DNA of 64,000 bases from Muraenolepis orangiensis (GCA_027704905.1 CM051007.1:15484791-15548790); one strand, 5' to 3'; shown: positions 33,790 to 44,976, counted from the stretch's first letter. Program-made: numbers and translations. The notes: generated by a model not told the origin, from the letters alone.

Positions 33790-35138
33790 CTAACATGGCG
33801 GGCCAGGCTTTTTTAAGTCTGTCCAGAAAGTCACTAGCTGTTCTGAGGTGCTGAGAATGTAGGTGATGACCAGAGAGAATGTACAGCGATTGTATACATT
33901 GAGATAGGCTCTAAAGTCGTCAGGGAGTGGGATGGAGTCCTAACTTTTTCATACACATTCCAATATAGGCATCTTCAATATTAAAGGGTGTGATCAATTT
34001 TGAGACCTCCACAAACCGTCTTGCCAGATCAATCGATAAAAGGTAGCCCATTCCGAGGGTGTAGGTTGGATAGAGAGGGTCAGGGTACATCTCCTCAGGC
34101 ACATACCATTTGGAGGACCGAGTGCGAACTACAGGTCTGTTCCACATCAGCATGCCGGTCAGGTATTCCTTCTTGGGGATCCCTGGTGCCCTTAACATTC
34201 TCACCAGATTCTCCACATTTAGGAACATATCAGAGTCGATCTTCATGGCGTACGACACCTTAGAGCACCGTGTGGCTAGCCAGTCCATAATCACCATGGT
34301 CTTGATGGTCAGATTGATGTAGCTGTCTATGAAGTCACTCTGGATCAGGTCATGGTACTGCAGGTTCTCCTCGCTGACACGCTCCTGCAACGCTGTGATG
34401 TTGCCATGGCTGGGGAGACCCAGGAGGAAGACAGTCTGGATCAGCTCACCCTGAACCAAAGTCTCATTGCCCCACGTTTTCCGGATAGCGTCCCGAGCTT
34501 TCCTGTTACCGGGGGCCACAGGAACCACCAGAACCAGATAAGGAGTGTTGGACCTACACACCTCTGTGTCATCCAGGATAAAATGGTAGTTCCTTGGACT
34601 GAATGGAGGGTTGGTTTGGATCAACTCGATAAAGGGGGGGGCTTTGATTCTTGTTGGCTCCATTAAAAATGTACGGCAGATATTCTGCCCATTATGCTCT
34701 GTATGCAGATATGTAGCTGAATGTAGTCATTATCACACCAAGTAGGAGGAGGAACGTAAATGTTGCCTGTAAAATGGGTTTTCTTTGATGTGTTGAAATC
34801 TCCACCACTTCCCTGCATATGGGAGAAAGACAAAGACAATTGTATTAGGCCTATTATTATATTAATTAGTATCCTGTCTGGTGACACTTTTAAATACAAG
34901 AGGCTAACTACATATTTGTTTTACCATGTTATTTCAATATTAGTATTCACTTGAAAGGCTGTGGTTGTCAGAATGCGTGTTGGAGAATGACAACCGACAT
35001 GACAACTCTACATTAACTAATTAAAACAACGGGTGACTGTGGATACAGGTGATCATTTTTTAAATTGCGAGTGAAACGGTGGATCATTTACAGCTTTACT
35101 AACCTCTCCAAGTCCTTCCCACCCGAATCTTCCTTCAT
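33790..35138 (-). pseudogene. Beta-1,3-galactosyltransferase-like copy C (broken)
   Basis: Exon 1 (35104-35138) and both splice sites are intact, but exon 2 (33790-34812) has at least three lesions. There is an in-frame TAA in the stem region (34692-34694). A 14-nt deletion near 34597 removes the YHLAYP region. An 11-nt deletion near 33925 shifts the C-terminus after LGLHPT. Between them a 247-residue frame keeps RDAIRKTWG, DSD and EDAYIGMC. The intron has lost the LINE-like block present in A, B and D. It shares substitutions with D (Glu for Asp before VSKLI, Arg for Lys before APGIP). Confidence 0.93.
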
Positions 35139-35325
35139 CTCTCAGGTAGCCTATATAGTCTGAACCAAACTTCACGTAAAGTGCGTCTCCGCTCCCACCT
35201 TGCACCTATAGCCACCTGCAGCCAACAGCAGCCAACAAAAATATCGTCGGGAGATGACTGTCAAGTTCCGAGGCTCCCTCCCTCCCTCCCTCCACGTCAC
35301 AGCGGTGCGGACAGTCATCGGCAGT

Positions 35326-35880
35326 CCCTTCAGACAGGTAGCAGCACCTCCCACCTTACAGTCCCTTCAGACAGGTAGCAGCACCTCCCACCTTACAGTC
35401 ACTTCAGACAGGTAGCAGCATCTCCCACCTTACAGTCACTTCAGACAGGTAGCAGCACCTCCCACCTTACAGTCCCTTCAGACAGGTAGCAGCACCTCCC
35501 ACCTTACAGTCCCTTCAGACAGGTAGCAGCACCTCCCACCTTACAGTCCCTTCAGACAGGTAGCAGCACCTCCCACCGTACAGTCCCTTCAGACAGGTAG
35601 CAGCACCTCCCACCTTACAGTCCCTTCAGACAGGTAGCAGCACCTCCCACCTTACAGTCCCTTCAGACAGGTAGCAGCACCTCCCACCTTACAGTCCCTT
35701 CAGACAGGTAGCAGCACCTCCCACCGTACAGTCCCTTCAGACAGGTAGCAGCACCTCCCACCTTACAGTCCCTTCAGACAGGTAGCAGCACCTCCCACCT
35801 TACAGTCCCTTCAGACAGGTAGCAGCACCTCCCACCTTACAGTCCCTTCAGACAGGTAGCAGCACCTCCCACCTTACAGT
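35326..35880. repeat. 37-bp minisatellite, 15 units (unit C)
   Basis: 555 bp, exactly 15 units of the motif starting CCCTTCAGACAGGTAGCAGC. Variant units carry ACTTCAG, GCATCTCCC or CCGTACAGT. The CCGTACAGT variant recurs at two places four units apart, indicating expansion of multi-unit blocks. It lies about 190 bp upstream of exon 1 of copy C. Confidence 0.98.
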
Positions 35881-36740
35881 CAGTCCCATGTGATGCCGGC
35901 TTTTCTTGGCTTGTTTGACGGTGAGTGGTGATGAACAAATGACTAAGCTGCCAGTGCCTCGAGTTTACAGCTAATTAGCCAAAAGACTAAAACAAATATA
36001 GTTAACTAGCTAATGGATAAGTTAGCTCAAAGTTTAGCTAAGGCAATTTATCATGGGCATACAGGCTAATGTACTGTACTTAAGGGGAGACACTACAGGT
36101 GAATACAGTAAAATGTGTATCTAACAACGTCATCACAATTGCCACATTGATATGCAAATTAGGCGTTAACTAGGCCTAATTTGCATGCATTTACCAAGGC
36201 ATTGCTGGTGAAAAGACAAAACATATCACCACAACTTCCCCACATAGTTACTTACGTCAAGTCAGTATTTTCCCCTGAAATGTTATGTTTAAATATGCAG
36301 ATTAGCTTTAAATCTATAGATGAATTCAGACAGGCTAGTAAAACGAACACATTTTGTTTTTTGAAAAAATAGACCAAAATAACAAAATGTACAAGTACAT
36401 GAAAAAACGATATTTTTGCCTGTAATGTCCAGGAACTTCATAATTTTGATTGTTGGCTGCTCATTTAATTAATTAAACTAGTTTGTTGTATGCTGATAGA
36501 TCTTCATCATTACATGATACAGCGACCCACCCTCATATGTGAAAGGAGGGAATTGTAGTTACACTGAAACTAAGTCCTTGTCAACAGCAGTTATTTTATG
36601 TTATGTGTGCGGGCAATCCAGGCAATTCAGTATTCTATTGCTTGGCTTAACTTTTAGTTTTAAAACATTTTTTGTAAATGATGATGGGAAGTGCCCTTTT
36701 TCTCACTTGAGCTCCTGCCCCCGAAAATGTCTGTACACGT
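35881..36740. mobile_element. R repeat, unit C copy
   Basis: It begins inside the element at CAGTCCCATGTGATGCCGGC and runs through the AT-rich boxes to the intact right end TGTACACGTCCCTG (about 36733-36746). The left TIR is missing because the minisatellite lies there. Confidence 0.65.
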
Positions 36741-36779
36741 CCCTGTGACCCTGACCTTGACCTTGATCTTGACCTTGGA

Positions 36780-36990
36780 TGTCCCTGAAACAGCGCTGAT
36801 GACGCCTTTTGGTTTGTTTGTGTTCTTGCGCATTGGACTAAAGAACGCTGCGCATACAATCCAGCGGTTCATGGACTCTGTTCTGCGGGACCTGCCTTTT
36901 ATTCTTGTTTACTTGGACGACATTTTTATTGCCAGCACACCCAATGCAGAGCACCATGCCAACTCCCAAATAAAGTGGACTAACGGCTAA
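36780..36990 (+). pseudogene. Gypsy RT fragment, unit C
   Basis: Reads TPFGLFVFLRIGLKNAAHT, RFMDSVLRDL, VYLDDIFIASTPNAEHHAN and stops after KWTNG, as in units B and D. It has the catalytic YxDD-type box but no flanking pol domains. Confidence 0.85.
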
Positions 36991-37051
36991 TGGCTTTCCC
37001 GCAAACAATTTAATACAATGATGCTGATAAAAACTCATATTTCACACATGT

Positions 37052-37893
37052 TGTCACGGCCGGGTGTAGGTGCCAAGAGCAGGGAGAACAGACGTCAGAT
37101 GGTCGTCAGACTCTGGTACTGACCTTTAGGGCAATCAATGGAACTGCCCCAACCTACCTCCAAACGTTGGTCAAGCCCTACATCCCAGCCAGAGCGCTCC
37201 ACTCAACTTCTGCCAGGCGACTTGTTCGATCTTCACTGATGACAACCAAGCATCGCTCTTCCAAGACCCAGCTCTTCACGGCTCTGGCTCCCCAGTGGTG
37301 GAATGAACTCCCGTCTCATGTCAGGACGGCAGAGTCCCTCGCCAGCTTCCGCAAGAGACTCAAGACCCACCTGTTCAGAGTCCACCTGGACTCTCCATGA
37401 ACCCTCCCTCTCCTTTGTGAACCCCTAACTTGCTTAAGTCCTGACATTAATAGCTCTTAGCATGTTGTATATTCTAGCAAGTGTATATCCTTAATGTTGA
37501 TAACACGCTCTTATCACAGCTACTTAAGCAGGTGACCTGGCAGTACGAAAGTGTGTTATTCATCTTGTTAATATGAATGCTTGTGAACTGCTCTATTTTT
37601 ATGTTCGCGTACCTCAGCGTTATGCTATTGTCTGCTTCAACAAATGTACTCCTTGTAAGTCGCTTTGGATAAAAGCGTCTGCCAAATGCCCTAAATGTAA
37701 ATGTAAATGGTACAGGTGCTTTAATGTCGGATCCAAGGCAGAGGTACAGACAGGGCGAATCCAAAACGTGGTCAAGGCAAGCAGAGGTCGGTAACAGGTA
37801 GTCGAGGGTTGAGGCTGAGGTACAAAAACGCAAGGCAAAAACGAGGTTGTTTATCCAGACGAGGGTCAAAACTCAGCGGCTCAATAGGCAGAA
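37052..37893 (-). mobile_element. LTR-3 copy split by an L2-like LINE 3' end
   Basis: Left part 37052-37103, right part 37707-37893. The right end is truncated at AATAGGCAGAA, where a MITE follows. The interruption is bounded by ATGGT duplications (37099-37103, 37707-37711). The same interrupted LTR is at 52952-53691 and in part at 56313, so the LINE insertion predates those duplications but is absent from unit B (27623). Confidence 0.88.
37104..37706 (+). pseudogene. L2-like LINE 3' end inserted in LTR-3
   Basis: A 77-residue frame (37167-37400) reads VKPYIPARALHSTSARRLVR, TQLFTALAPQWWNELPSHVR, SLASFRKRLKTHLF, the C-terminal signature of fish L2-type LINE ORF2. The 3' end GTAAGTCGCTTTGGATAAAA / GCGTCTGCCAAATGCCCTAA ends in TGTAAA repeats. 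Heavily 5' truncated. Confidence 0.85.
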
Positions 37894-38098
37894 CAGGGAC
37901 GTGTACAGACATTTTCGGGGCAGGAGCTCAAGTGAGTGAGACGTAAGTAACTATCTGGGGAAGTTGATAGAGGTGATACATTTTGTCTTTTCACCTGCTA
38001 AATGCATGCAAATTAGGCCTACTTAACGCCACATTTGCATATCAATGTGGCGATTGTGATGACGTTGATTGTTTGATGTCTATGTGTGCACGTGCCTG
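37894..38098. mobile_element. Short R-derived MITE with both ends
   Basis: It starts CAGGGACGTGTACAGACA and ends TGTGTGCACGTGCCTG, keeping both R termini in reverse orientation with most of the interior deleted. It still contains GCATGCAAATTAGGCC and TTGCATATCAATGTGGC. This copy demonstrates the inverted-terminal nature of R. No target duplication is seen. Confidence 0.7.
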
Positions 38099-38411
38099 GT
38101 CCCATGTGATGCCGGCTTTTCTTGGCTTGTTTGAAGGTGAGTGGTGATGAACAAATGACTAAGCTGCCAGTGCCTCGAGTTTACAGCTAATTAGCCAAAA
38201 GACTAAAACAAATAGTTAACTAGCTAATGGATAAGTTAGCTCAAAGTTTAGCTAAGGCAATTTATTGTGGTTATACAGGCAAATGTACTGTACTTAAAGG
38301 GAGACACTACAGGTGAATACAGTAAAATGTGTATCTAACAACGTCATCACAATCGCCACATTGATATGCAAATTAGGCGTTAACTAGGCCTAATTTGCAT
38401 GCATTTACCAA
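38099..38411. mobile_element. R repeat fragment
   Basis: It runs from GTCCCATGTGATGCCGGC to TTTGCATGCATTTACCAAGG. It then joins abruptly to the interior of LTR-1 at about 38412. Confidence 0.6.
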
Positions 38412-38558
38412 GGGTCATGCCACGTGCGCTGGCGGCGCACACACGCTCCTGTCAACAAGTGTTACAGTGGTTGACAGGGGGCGTGGCCAAGCCACGTGCG
38501 CTGGCGGCGCACATACACACACCTGTCAGCTATTGCCTTGTCTAATTGCTAATCCCCT
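38412..38558 (+). mobile_element. LTR-1, left piece (outermost host of the nest)
   Basis: It matches about 22222-22386 of complete LTR-1 (GCCACGTGCGCTGGCG doubled, ACACCTGTCAGC, CTAATCCCCT), minus part of the AC tract. It ends at CCCT and resumes after LTR-2 at 45780 (CCCTCACCTGGGG...). The two pieces together make one LTR interrupted by a 7.2-kb nest. Confidence 0.9.
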
Positions 38559-38635
38559 TGTAGTGTATTTTTATACCCTTATTATAATCTAAAACACTGT
38601 CTTTTCATCCTCTATACATTGCAGTAGGTGGCTAC
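38559..38635 (+). mobile_element. LTR-2, left piece (second level of the nest)
   Basis: First 77 bp of LTR-2 (TGTAGTG ... GTAGGTGGCTAC). It is inserted in LTR-1 with duplication CCCT (38555-38558, 45780-45783) and interrupted by the Copia element at GCTAC. Confidence 0.92.
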
Positions 38636-38868
38636 TGTTAGGCGGAGTGCGTTGCGGTGGAGATTTAATATAACTCAGTAGTAGACAGCTTTATTTAACC
38701 TTCACTAGGCATATTTATTTATGTCGTGGTAGGAGAGATGCGGTTGTGCTGCCGCTCTGTATTCGATCCAAACAACATCTAACCGGATAAGGTAGAGGCC
38801 ACAGGTAGTGCGAGGTATAGTCAGTGACGTCACGTCCTGGACGCACTACACAACATTGCCCTCTACAG

Positions 38869-40570
38869 CAGTGGTTCCCAACCTGGGGGGCGCGCCCCCC
38901 TTGGGGGGGCGCCAAAGATAGCAGGGGGGGCGCCAGGCCTCAGATGATTTGAGGCCTAATATCATATTTAGACTTTTTATTTTATTTATTTATTTATTTT
39001 ATTTATTTATTTTAAGTTTTTTACATATAATTGTAACGCAATACATGATTGTCGCTAAAAGCCTTCTCTCTACATTACAATAAAATATAGAAATTAATTG
39101 ATTAATTAATTTTAATAAAAATTCTACAAATTCATCTGATACTCCTCCGATTCGCGCCAACATTGACGTTACTGTGTCAGCTTCCGTAGTAGTAACAGTT
39201 TGCTGTGCTTGCTAGCTAGCGACCAACTTCATAAGGTGAATATTTTGTCTAAAAATGTCTGAAAAACGTAAAGGAGATGACAGCTCATCTGCAATCAAAA
39301 TGAAAATGAGGACCTACCTAGAGAGCTATCATGGAGCTTAGGTTTCATGGAGGGAACGGACAAAACCCGCCCAGAGTGTGTGATATGCAGAGAGAAGCTA
39401 GCCAACGACAGCATGAAACCCTGCAAAATGAAGAGACACCAACAGACCATGCACCCAGAAACGGTCGGGCGTGATCGGGACTTTTTCATAAAGAAACAAC
39501 AGCTTGCAAAGGCAAACAAGCCAAAGGATATCAGAACAGCGTTTGTTAGGGCTGGCAGCGATGTACAGAAGGCCACCGAGGCCTCTTTTGAATGTGCACT
39601 TTTAATAGCAAAGGCAAAGAAACCGCACAACATTGGCGAGCAGCTCATTAAGCCAGCTTGCATTAAAATGGTTGAGAAACTGTGCGGCCCGCAGGTGGCG
39701 GAGAAGCTAAAAACTGTACCACTGTCAAACAATACGGTGAAAGATAGAATTGACAAGATGGCAAGTAACTGCGAGCTGCAGCTGCTCGAAAAGCTTGGAA
39801 AGGGGCCATTTGCCATACAACTTGATGAAACTACAACTGTAGCAGACGAGGCTGTGCTCATCGTTTATGTGCAATATATCGATGGGGAAGATTTGAAGCA
39901 GGACATTCTTATGTCAGTCAACCTTACCACTACCACCCGGGGTGAGGACATTTTTACTGCAGTGGATTCTTTTTATTAGGCATAGTCAGTATTATTTTGA
40001 AGTGTCCTGTTCTTCGAAATTTTAAATAAATATGATGCATACAATTGCAAGTTAGTAGCTAATAAAGGCATAAAAAGACAGAAATGTATCATTTTTTCTT
40101 TAATAGAAATGTTTCTTCTGCGCGTAAGGTGTCGGTTTCAGTTGGATTATTTGTCACAGTTGCTCCGATCAGATCGGTATCCTCCATTTTGTAGATTATT
40201 TACGACTTTTGAATCCACATAAACACATCGGCAAAATCCGACAGTTTAATCTCTTTGCGAATTGTTTCCACTTGCGCCATCCTTTAATTTATTCATACAG
40301 CGGGCATCCAAATGAAATAATCCCGAGTCCAATACCCATCAAAGTCACTCCAATAGTGCTCCTTAATTACGCTTTCATCCTCCTTTAACGAAATACTTTA
40401 CATTCATCCAGTTTGTGACAGTAGTTGTAGCATTTTTTTTGAAACTCAAATTAACAATTAAAGTTTCAAAGTTTGGGGGGGGGGTGCACAAATTCCGGGG
40501 GGGGGGGGTGCGCAAATTCCAACAGGAGTCATTTGGGGGGGCTCTGGGTGAAAAAGGTTGGGAACCCCTG
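38869..40570 (+). mobile_element. hAT-Charlie element inside the Copia 3' LTR
   Basis: The termini CAGTGGTTCCCAACC and GGTTGGGAACCCCTG are flanked by CTCTACAG (38861-38868, 40571-40578). The uninterrupted LTR at 44977-45254 gives the empty site. It carries the N-terminal half of a BED-finger transposase and two G-rich runs near 40478 and 40498. Confidence 0.95.
39255..39979 (+). pseudogene. hAT (ZBED5/SCAND3-like) transposase, N-terminal half
   Basis: The family-type start (MSEKRKGDDSS) is at 39255. That frame stops before 39345 and the main frame runs 39347-39979. It contains a BED/C2H2-type finger (CVICREKL...KMKRHQQTMHP), the FVRAGSDVQKATEASFECAL-region helix, an IQLDETTTVADEA catalytic-core segment with the first Asp, and then stops at TAVDSFY. 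The large insertion domain and C-terminal dimerisation domain are missing, so the protein would be inactive. Related transposases have been domesticated in vertebrates (the ZBED5/SCAND3 group), but this is a mobile copy with a TSD. Confidence 0.85.
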
Positions 40571-40755
40571 CTCTACAGGACACAATGAGCAAGGGCGCAC
40601 ATAATGGTACAACATTTAACACCCCCACTCGATCCTAGCTTATTGTGGTACATTTTCATAACAGGATACAAACAAAACAAATATTCTCCCCATTTGAACT
40701 TCAATACAAAATAAACAACAAAAATACAATGGCACATTTATGCATTTCTTGCACT

Positions 40756-41427
40756 TTAAGTGCCAAACAAATACTGAGCAAACTTTTTCAGTTGTAGCTT
40801 AGTGGCTGGTTTTGTCATTAGGTCAGCTACCATGTTGTCAGTAGGACAATATTCCAAAGATATCCTCCCACTGTTCACAGTTTCTCGGATGAAGTGATAT
40901 TTAATATCGATATGTTTGCACCGCTGCCGATTTACTGGATTTCTGGCAAGTGCAATAGCTCCTTGGTTGTCATCGTAAACCTTGGTTTGCCCATATTGAT
41001 ACTCATCAATACCCTTGAGTAGCTGTTGTAAATACATACACTCCTGTATGGCTGACGCTAAGGCCATGTATTCTGCCTCGCAGGTAGACAGTGCAACTGT
41101 TGGTTGTTTTCTACTCTTCCATGAAATGAGAGAGCTTCTCTCACTCAGACTGGCACAGTACCCTGTGGTGCTACCCTGTGGTGCTACCTCTGAGGCCCAG
41201 TCTGCATCACTATGGACTATTAGGCCCAGTTTACCGGCTTCATCCTTTTTAAAGCATAATCCACGGTCTGTTGTACCCTTAAGATACCTGAACACATGCT
41301 TCACAGTGCTCCAATGCTCTTCACTTGGTTCAGCAAAATGCTGGGAAAGTTTACTGACCACAAAACTTAAATCTGGTCTAGTGCACGTAGCCAAATATAT
41401 CAGACTTCCTACTGCCTCTCTACACAT
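40756..41427 (-). pseudogene. Copia RNase H region
   Basis: 223 residues: SLIYLATCTRPDLSFVVSKL (RT/RNase H connection), LIVHSDADWAS (first RNase H Asp), STCEAEYMALASAIQE (Glu), VYDDNQGAIALARNP and RCKHIDIKYHFIRE. This is the C-terminus of the Copia polyprotein, ending near the polypurine tract. It is separated from RT by a one-base frame shift near 41425. Confidence 0.95.
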
Positions 41428-42230
41428 CCTTGGCTTTCAGCATTTTCTGTGTATTCAAGTTTAGATTCACATGGGGTTTCTCTGACCCTACAATCTTGCA
41501 TTCCAAATCTGGAGAGGATTTTGTTCACATACCTTTCCTGTGACATTGTGACTTGACCCTCTGACTGGTTAAAATCTATACCAAGAAAATTGTTTAATTT
41601 CCCCAGGTCTTTCATTTGAAACCTATCAGTGAGCATCATTTTGACACTTTTCACAACCTCCTCATTGTTAGCAGCAATTATCAGATCATCAACCCATACA
41701 ATCAGAATCACTTTTTCCTTTTGTTTTTCCCTTGTGTATTGACAGTGATCAGCAGGATTTTGTTCAAAACCATTTTCAGTGAGATATGCATGTAACAGGG
41801 CATTCCAGTTTCTGCCTGACTGCTTTAGACCATATAGGGACTTCTGTAATTTGCATACTAACTTTTCTCCAGTTTTTGACTTTTTCTCATAACCTTCAGG
41901 TTGTTCCAAATAGACCTCACAATCAATGGGTGCATGCAGGTATGCAGTTTTCACATCCATTTGGTGTAAAACTAATTCTTCCTGCACTGCCTTTTGCATG
42001 ACAACTCTAACAGTTGTCATGTCAGCTGTAGGTGAGAAAGTTTCCTCATAGTCAATGCCTTGTTTTTGGCTGTAACCTTTTGCAACAAATCTTGCCTTAT
42101 ACTTGTCTGACCCATCAGTATCACACTTGAGAGTATAGACCCACCTACCCCCCACTGCCTTTTTGCCTAGAGGCAACTGGGTGATCTTGAATGTGTCATT
42201 CTCTTCTAGTGACTGCATTTCGTCATTCAT
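41409..42230 (-). pseudogene. Copia reverse transcriptase region
   Basis: 273 residues: KAVGGRWVYTLK, KARFVAKGYSQKQGIDYEET, MDVKTAYLHAPIDCEVYLEQ (first catalytic Asp), CKLQKSLYGLKQSGRNWN, LIVWVDDLIIAAN (VDD catalytic pair), MKDLGKLNNFLGIDF. All RT core motifs are present. Frames shift at both ends (near 42280 and 41425). Confidence 0.95.
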
Positions 42231-42262
42231 TGCATTGATCCACTGCCGTGACTTGGTTGACC

Positions 42263-43102
42263 CTATGGCATCCTGGTATTTTGTGGTATGTCACAAACTG
42301 CTCTATAACAAGAGTCTACACATGTTACCAGATGGTCTACTGTATCCTCAGTCTCATAATCCTGTAAGTACACTGGCTTTCTCTTAGCTCTAGGTGGCTT
42401 CTTTCTAGCCTCACTCTCAGTGCCTGGCTGTTCACATTCAGCCACAGAAACATCACCTTGAACACTTTGACCTGATGCATTTCCCATTTTTTCATCAACA
42501 TTTTCCTCATTGTCAAGGACCCTGGGGTGTACCTCTCTGTCCTGACATTCAATGTGTGACCCAGGTGTCTGTGTTTCTTTCTCTTTGGCTGTCTTGTTTG
42601 TGAATTTCACCAACCTGTGTTTTTGGACCTTATCTGTGTCTGGACAGTACACAAGATAAGCTGGACTGTTCTTATCATATCCAATAAAAATGCCCTGCTC
42701 ACATCTGGAATCTAACTTCCCCTTCTCTTGTGTGTAGGCAAAACACACAGATCCAAATTTCTGAAGTTTGGACATGTCTGGCTTCTTGCCTGTGAGCATC
42801 TCATAAGGTGTTTTCTTTGTGCGATTACTGTAACACCTGTTTCTTACATAGGCTGCCGTCTGTACAGCATAATTCCACAGTGTGTCTGGCAACTTACTGT
42901 CTAACAGCATACACCTGCCCATTTCATAGAGGGTTCGCCAACCTCTCTCTGCTGTGCCGTTTTGGTGAGGTGAATAGGGTGCAGATGTCTCATGCCTAAT
43001 CCTATTTTTGGTTAACAGTGATTTGAATTCTCTATTAGTAAATTCGCCACCGTTGTCTGAACGTAAACATTTTACTTTTCCATAAGGTGCTGAGTCTGCC
43101 AA
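42263..43102 (-). pseudogene. Copia integrase core, C-terminal part
   Basis: Reads KCLRSDNGGEFTNREF (second catalytic Asp), SAPYSPHQNGTAERGWRTL (Glu), the LWNYAVQTAAYVRNRC helix, KTPYEMLTGKKPD and the FIGYDKNSPAYLVYCP C-terminal motif, then a charged linker to RT. The frame is broken upstream by loss of one base in an A/T run (about 43142-43147) and downstream near 42280. Confidence 0.94.
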
Positions 43103-44421
43103 GAACCTCTCTGTGGCATGTATTGCATCACTTTTGATTGAGAAAAAACCGTTATGGCACCCGAATAGTCGTCTGTAAAAGACTGTGCATATTTGTGCCC
43201 TTCTAAGCTTGGGGTTCTCATGGGACCGGCTAAATCAGTGTGGACCAGCTGTAAAGGTTCTGTAGCCTTTCTGTCTGGCTCCCTATTCCTTGTCTGGGTG
43301 AATTTTCCTTTTGTACAAATTTCACACAGCTGTGCTGGCCTGACTGCACTGCCTCTTATCTCCATGCCTTTTACCACACCCAGTAACTTTTGTACATCCT
43401 CATAATTGCAATGTCCCAAAATGTCATGCCAAGTTTGCATGTCGTGGCACACATTACATTTATCAACATTTTTCTGAACAGTTGGCAAGTAAAACAGATT
43501 ACCACTTTCATGGAAGTCAAACCGGTTGTTACCACTCTTGGTGATCATGTGGCTGTCCCCCTTCTTGAAAGTGACTGTCGCTCCTCCATTTGTTGCTCTT
43601 GCCACTGAGAAGATATCGTGTGGATACGTCGGCATATACAGCGCCTCATGCAGCTGTGCTCTTTGTTGACGTCCATCGTTGTCTAGCAGGTAGATCAGCG
43701 CCGTCCCTCTGCGTTGCGCCATCCCGCTGCATTTGGTCCCATCCGCCAGCTCGATTGAATGGGTGTCGGGCTGGAATGTGTTGTCAAAGCTCTTGAACTT
43801 GGCGATATCGTTCACTATGTGGGATGTCGCTCCGGCGTCCACCATGATGCCTTTCTTCTTTACGTTGGCTGATGGCCTCTCGCTGTTTGCCTGCTTGGCC
43901 ACGAAGCAATGATCCTCGTCGCCGTTGTCCTCCTCTTCTTCCTCTGCAACCTTCCTGGCTCCGTCTTCTTTTCCCTTCTTCCTGCACAGGGACTCTGTGT
44001 GTGTGTTGCTCTTGCAGTGACTGCACCACACTTTCTGGGTGCACTTGCTTCTAATGTGGCCTTTTTCTCCACACTTGTAACAAGTCACTGAAGTCAGAGT
44101 GGCTTCTCCATTCTTCCTGTGTGTCTTGGTGCCTTGTCTACTTTGCCTTGTGTTAGTCTTCATCACACTGTCCATAGATCCAGTCGTCCTCATCTTCTCA
44201 GATTCTTCATAGACCCTCAGTCTTCTCTTGAAGTCTTTAAATGTAACATCGTCCTCGTTCTGTGTTACATGGACAGCCAGTGGCCTGAATGAATCTGGCA
44301 GTCCATTCAAAATGGTGGCTACAAGCAGCCCATCACTCATGTTCTCTCCTGCATCACGTAGAGCTGCAATTATATTCTCAGCCCTTATCATGTAATCAGT
44401 AACAGTTTCATTGTCTGCCAT
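43072..44421 (-). pseudogene. Copia gag C-terminus, protease, integrase N-terminus
   Basis: 449 residues in the order gag capsid end (TDYMIRAENIIAALRDAG), zinc knuckle CYKCGEKGHIRSKC plus a following CSHCKSNTHTESLC, and aspartic protease (GIMVDAGATSHIVND, with the active DAGAT triad). After the protease come the integrase zinc domain (WHDILGHCNYEDV ... CEICTKGK) and the core start (VHTDLAGPM, FTDDYSGA). It ends at a frame shift in the core. Confidence 0.95.
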
Positions 44422-44761
44422 TTGTATGTGTGGTCAATGATGTACACAGGTTTAGAATCCTTGGCTTGCTTTTTCCTGAATAGTGCTCCCTCAATAATTT
44501 CAGGGCTTTCCTTCCATCCTCGGCGGCATCATGTCTTATCAATGACAGGCTCTTATCATCCAGGGCATTCACTAACTGTGCATAACAGTCTTCATTTTTT
44601 CCTGGATCTGCAGCTAATGCGGCTTCACCCGTGGGCACTCGCAAAATAGTATCTTTTAGCTTCAAAATGTGCAAACGGCTAAGGAATCTCGTCTCCCACA
44701 GATCATACTTATCTTCTGTTCCATCGAATAAAATCTGCTGGGGTGTTCCTGCTCCGGCCAT
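44408..44761 (-). pseudogene. Copia gag N-terminus
   Basis: 117 residues from ATG 44761: LFDGTEDKYDLWETRFLSRL and DDKSLSLIRHDAAEDGRKAL, matching the UBN2/DUF4219-type gag of Copia elements. It overlaps the next frame by 14 bases with a one-base shift just before MADNETVTDY. Confidence 0.88.
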
Positions 44762-44961
44762 TTTTTACGTTGCATCCACGTTAACACGTCTTCTCTTTAT
44801 ACAGTTCACTTATCTCCAAACATTGGGTTGCGGCTTGTAGAAACACTGTGTCTTCAGTTTACGCGGGAGTCTCTCAGCGCCGTCTTCATCCAGGTCCCGC
44901 TAGTAGCTTCGCTTGGCTAACAGCTCGTTCTTCTGTTACCTTGTTGCTCTAGATTGGCATT

Positions 44962-44976
44962 CCTGGGCCCATAACC
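44962..44976 (-). promoter_or_regulatory. Copia primer-binding site (initiator Met-tRNA, internal)
   Basis: Immediately inside the 5' LTR, plus-strand CCTGGGCCCATAACC is almost the anticodon stem-loop of vertebrate initiator Met-tRNA (CTGGGCCCATAACC). So the RNA genome would pair with the internal part of that tRNA, not its 3' end. Drosophila copia is known to be primed by such a half tRNA. Confidence 0.85.

Noticed and set aside
35326..35880. CRISPR array
   Set aside because: The 37-bp units are directly abutting with no unique spacers, and the genome is eukaryotic. It is a minisatellite.
39295..39861. 188-codon minus frame in the hAT-Charlie element
   Set aside because: It is antisense to the BED-finger transposase frame and lacks any domain.
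44962..44976. tRNA-Met gene
   Set aside because: Only the anticodon-arm sequence is present, exactly adjacent to an LTR. It is a primer-binding site.
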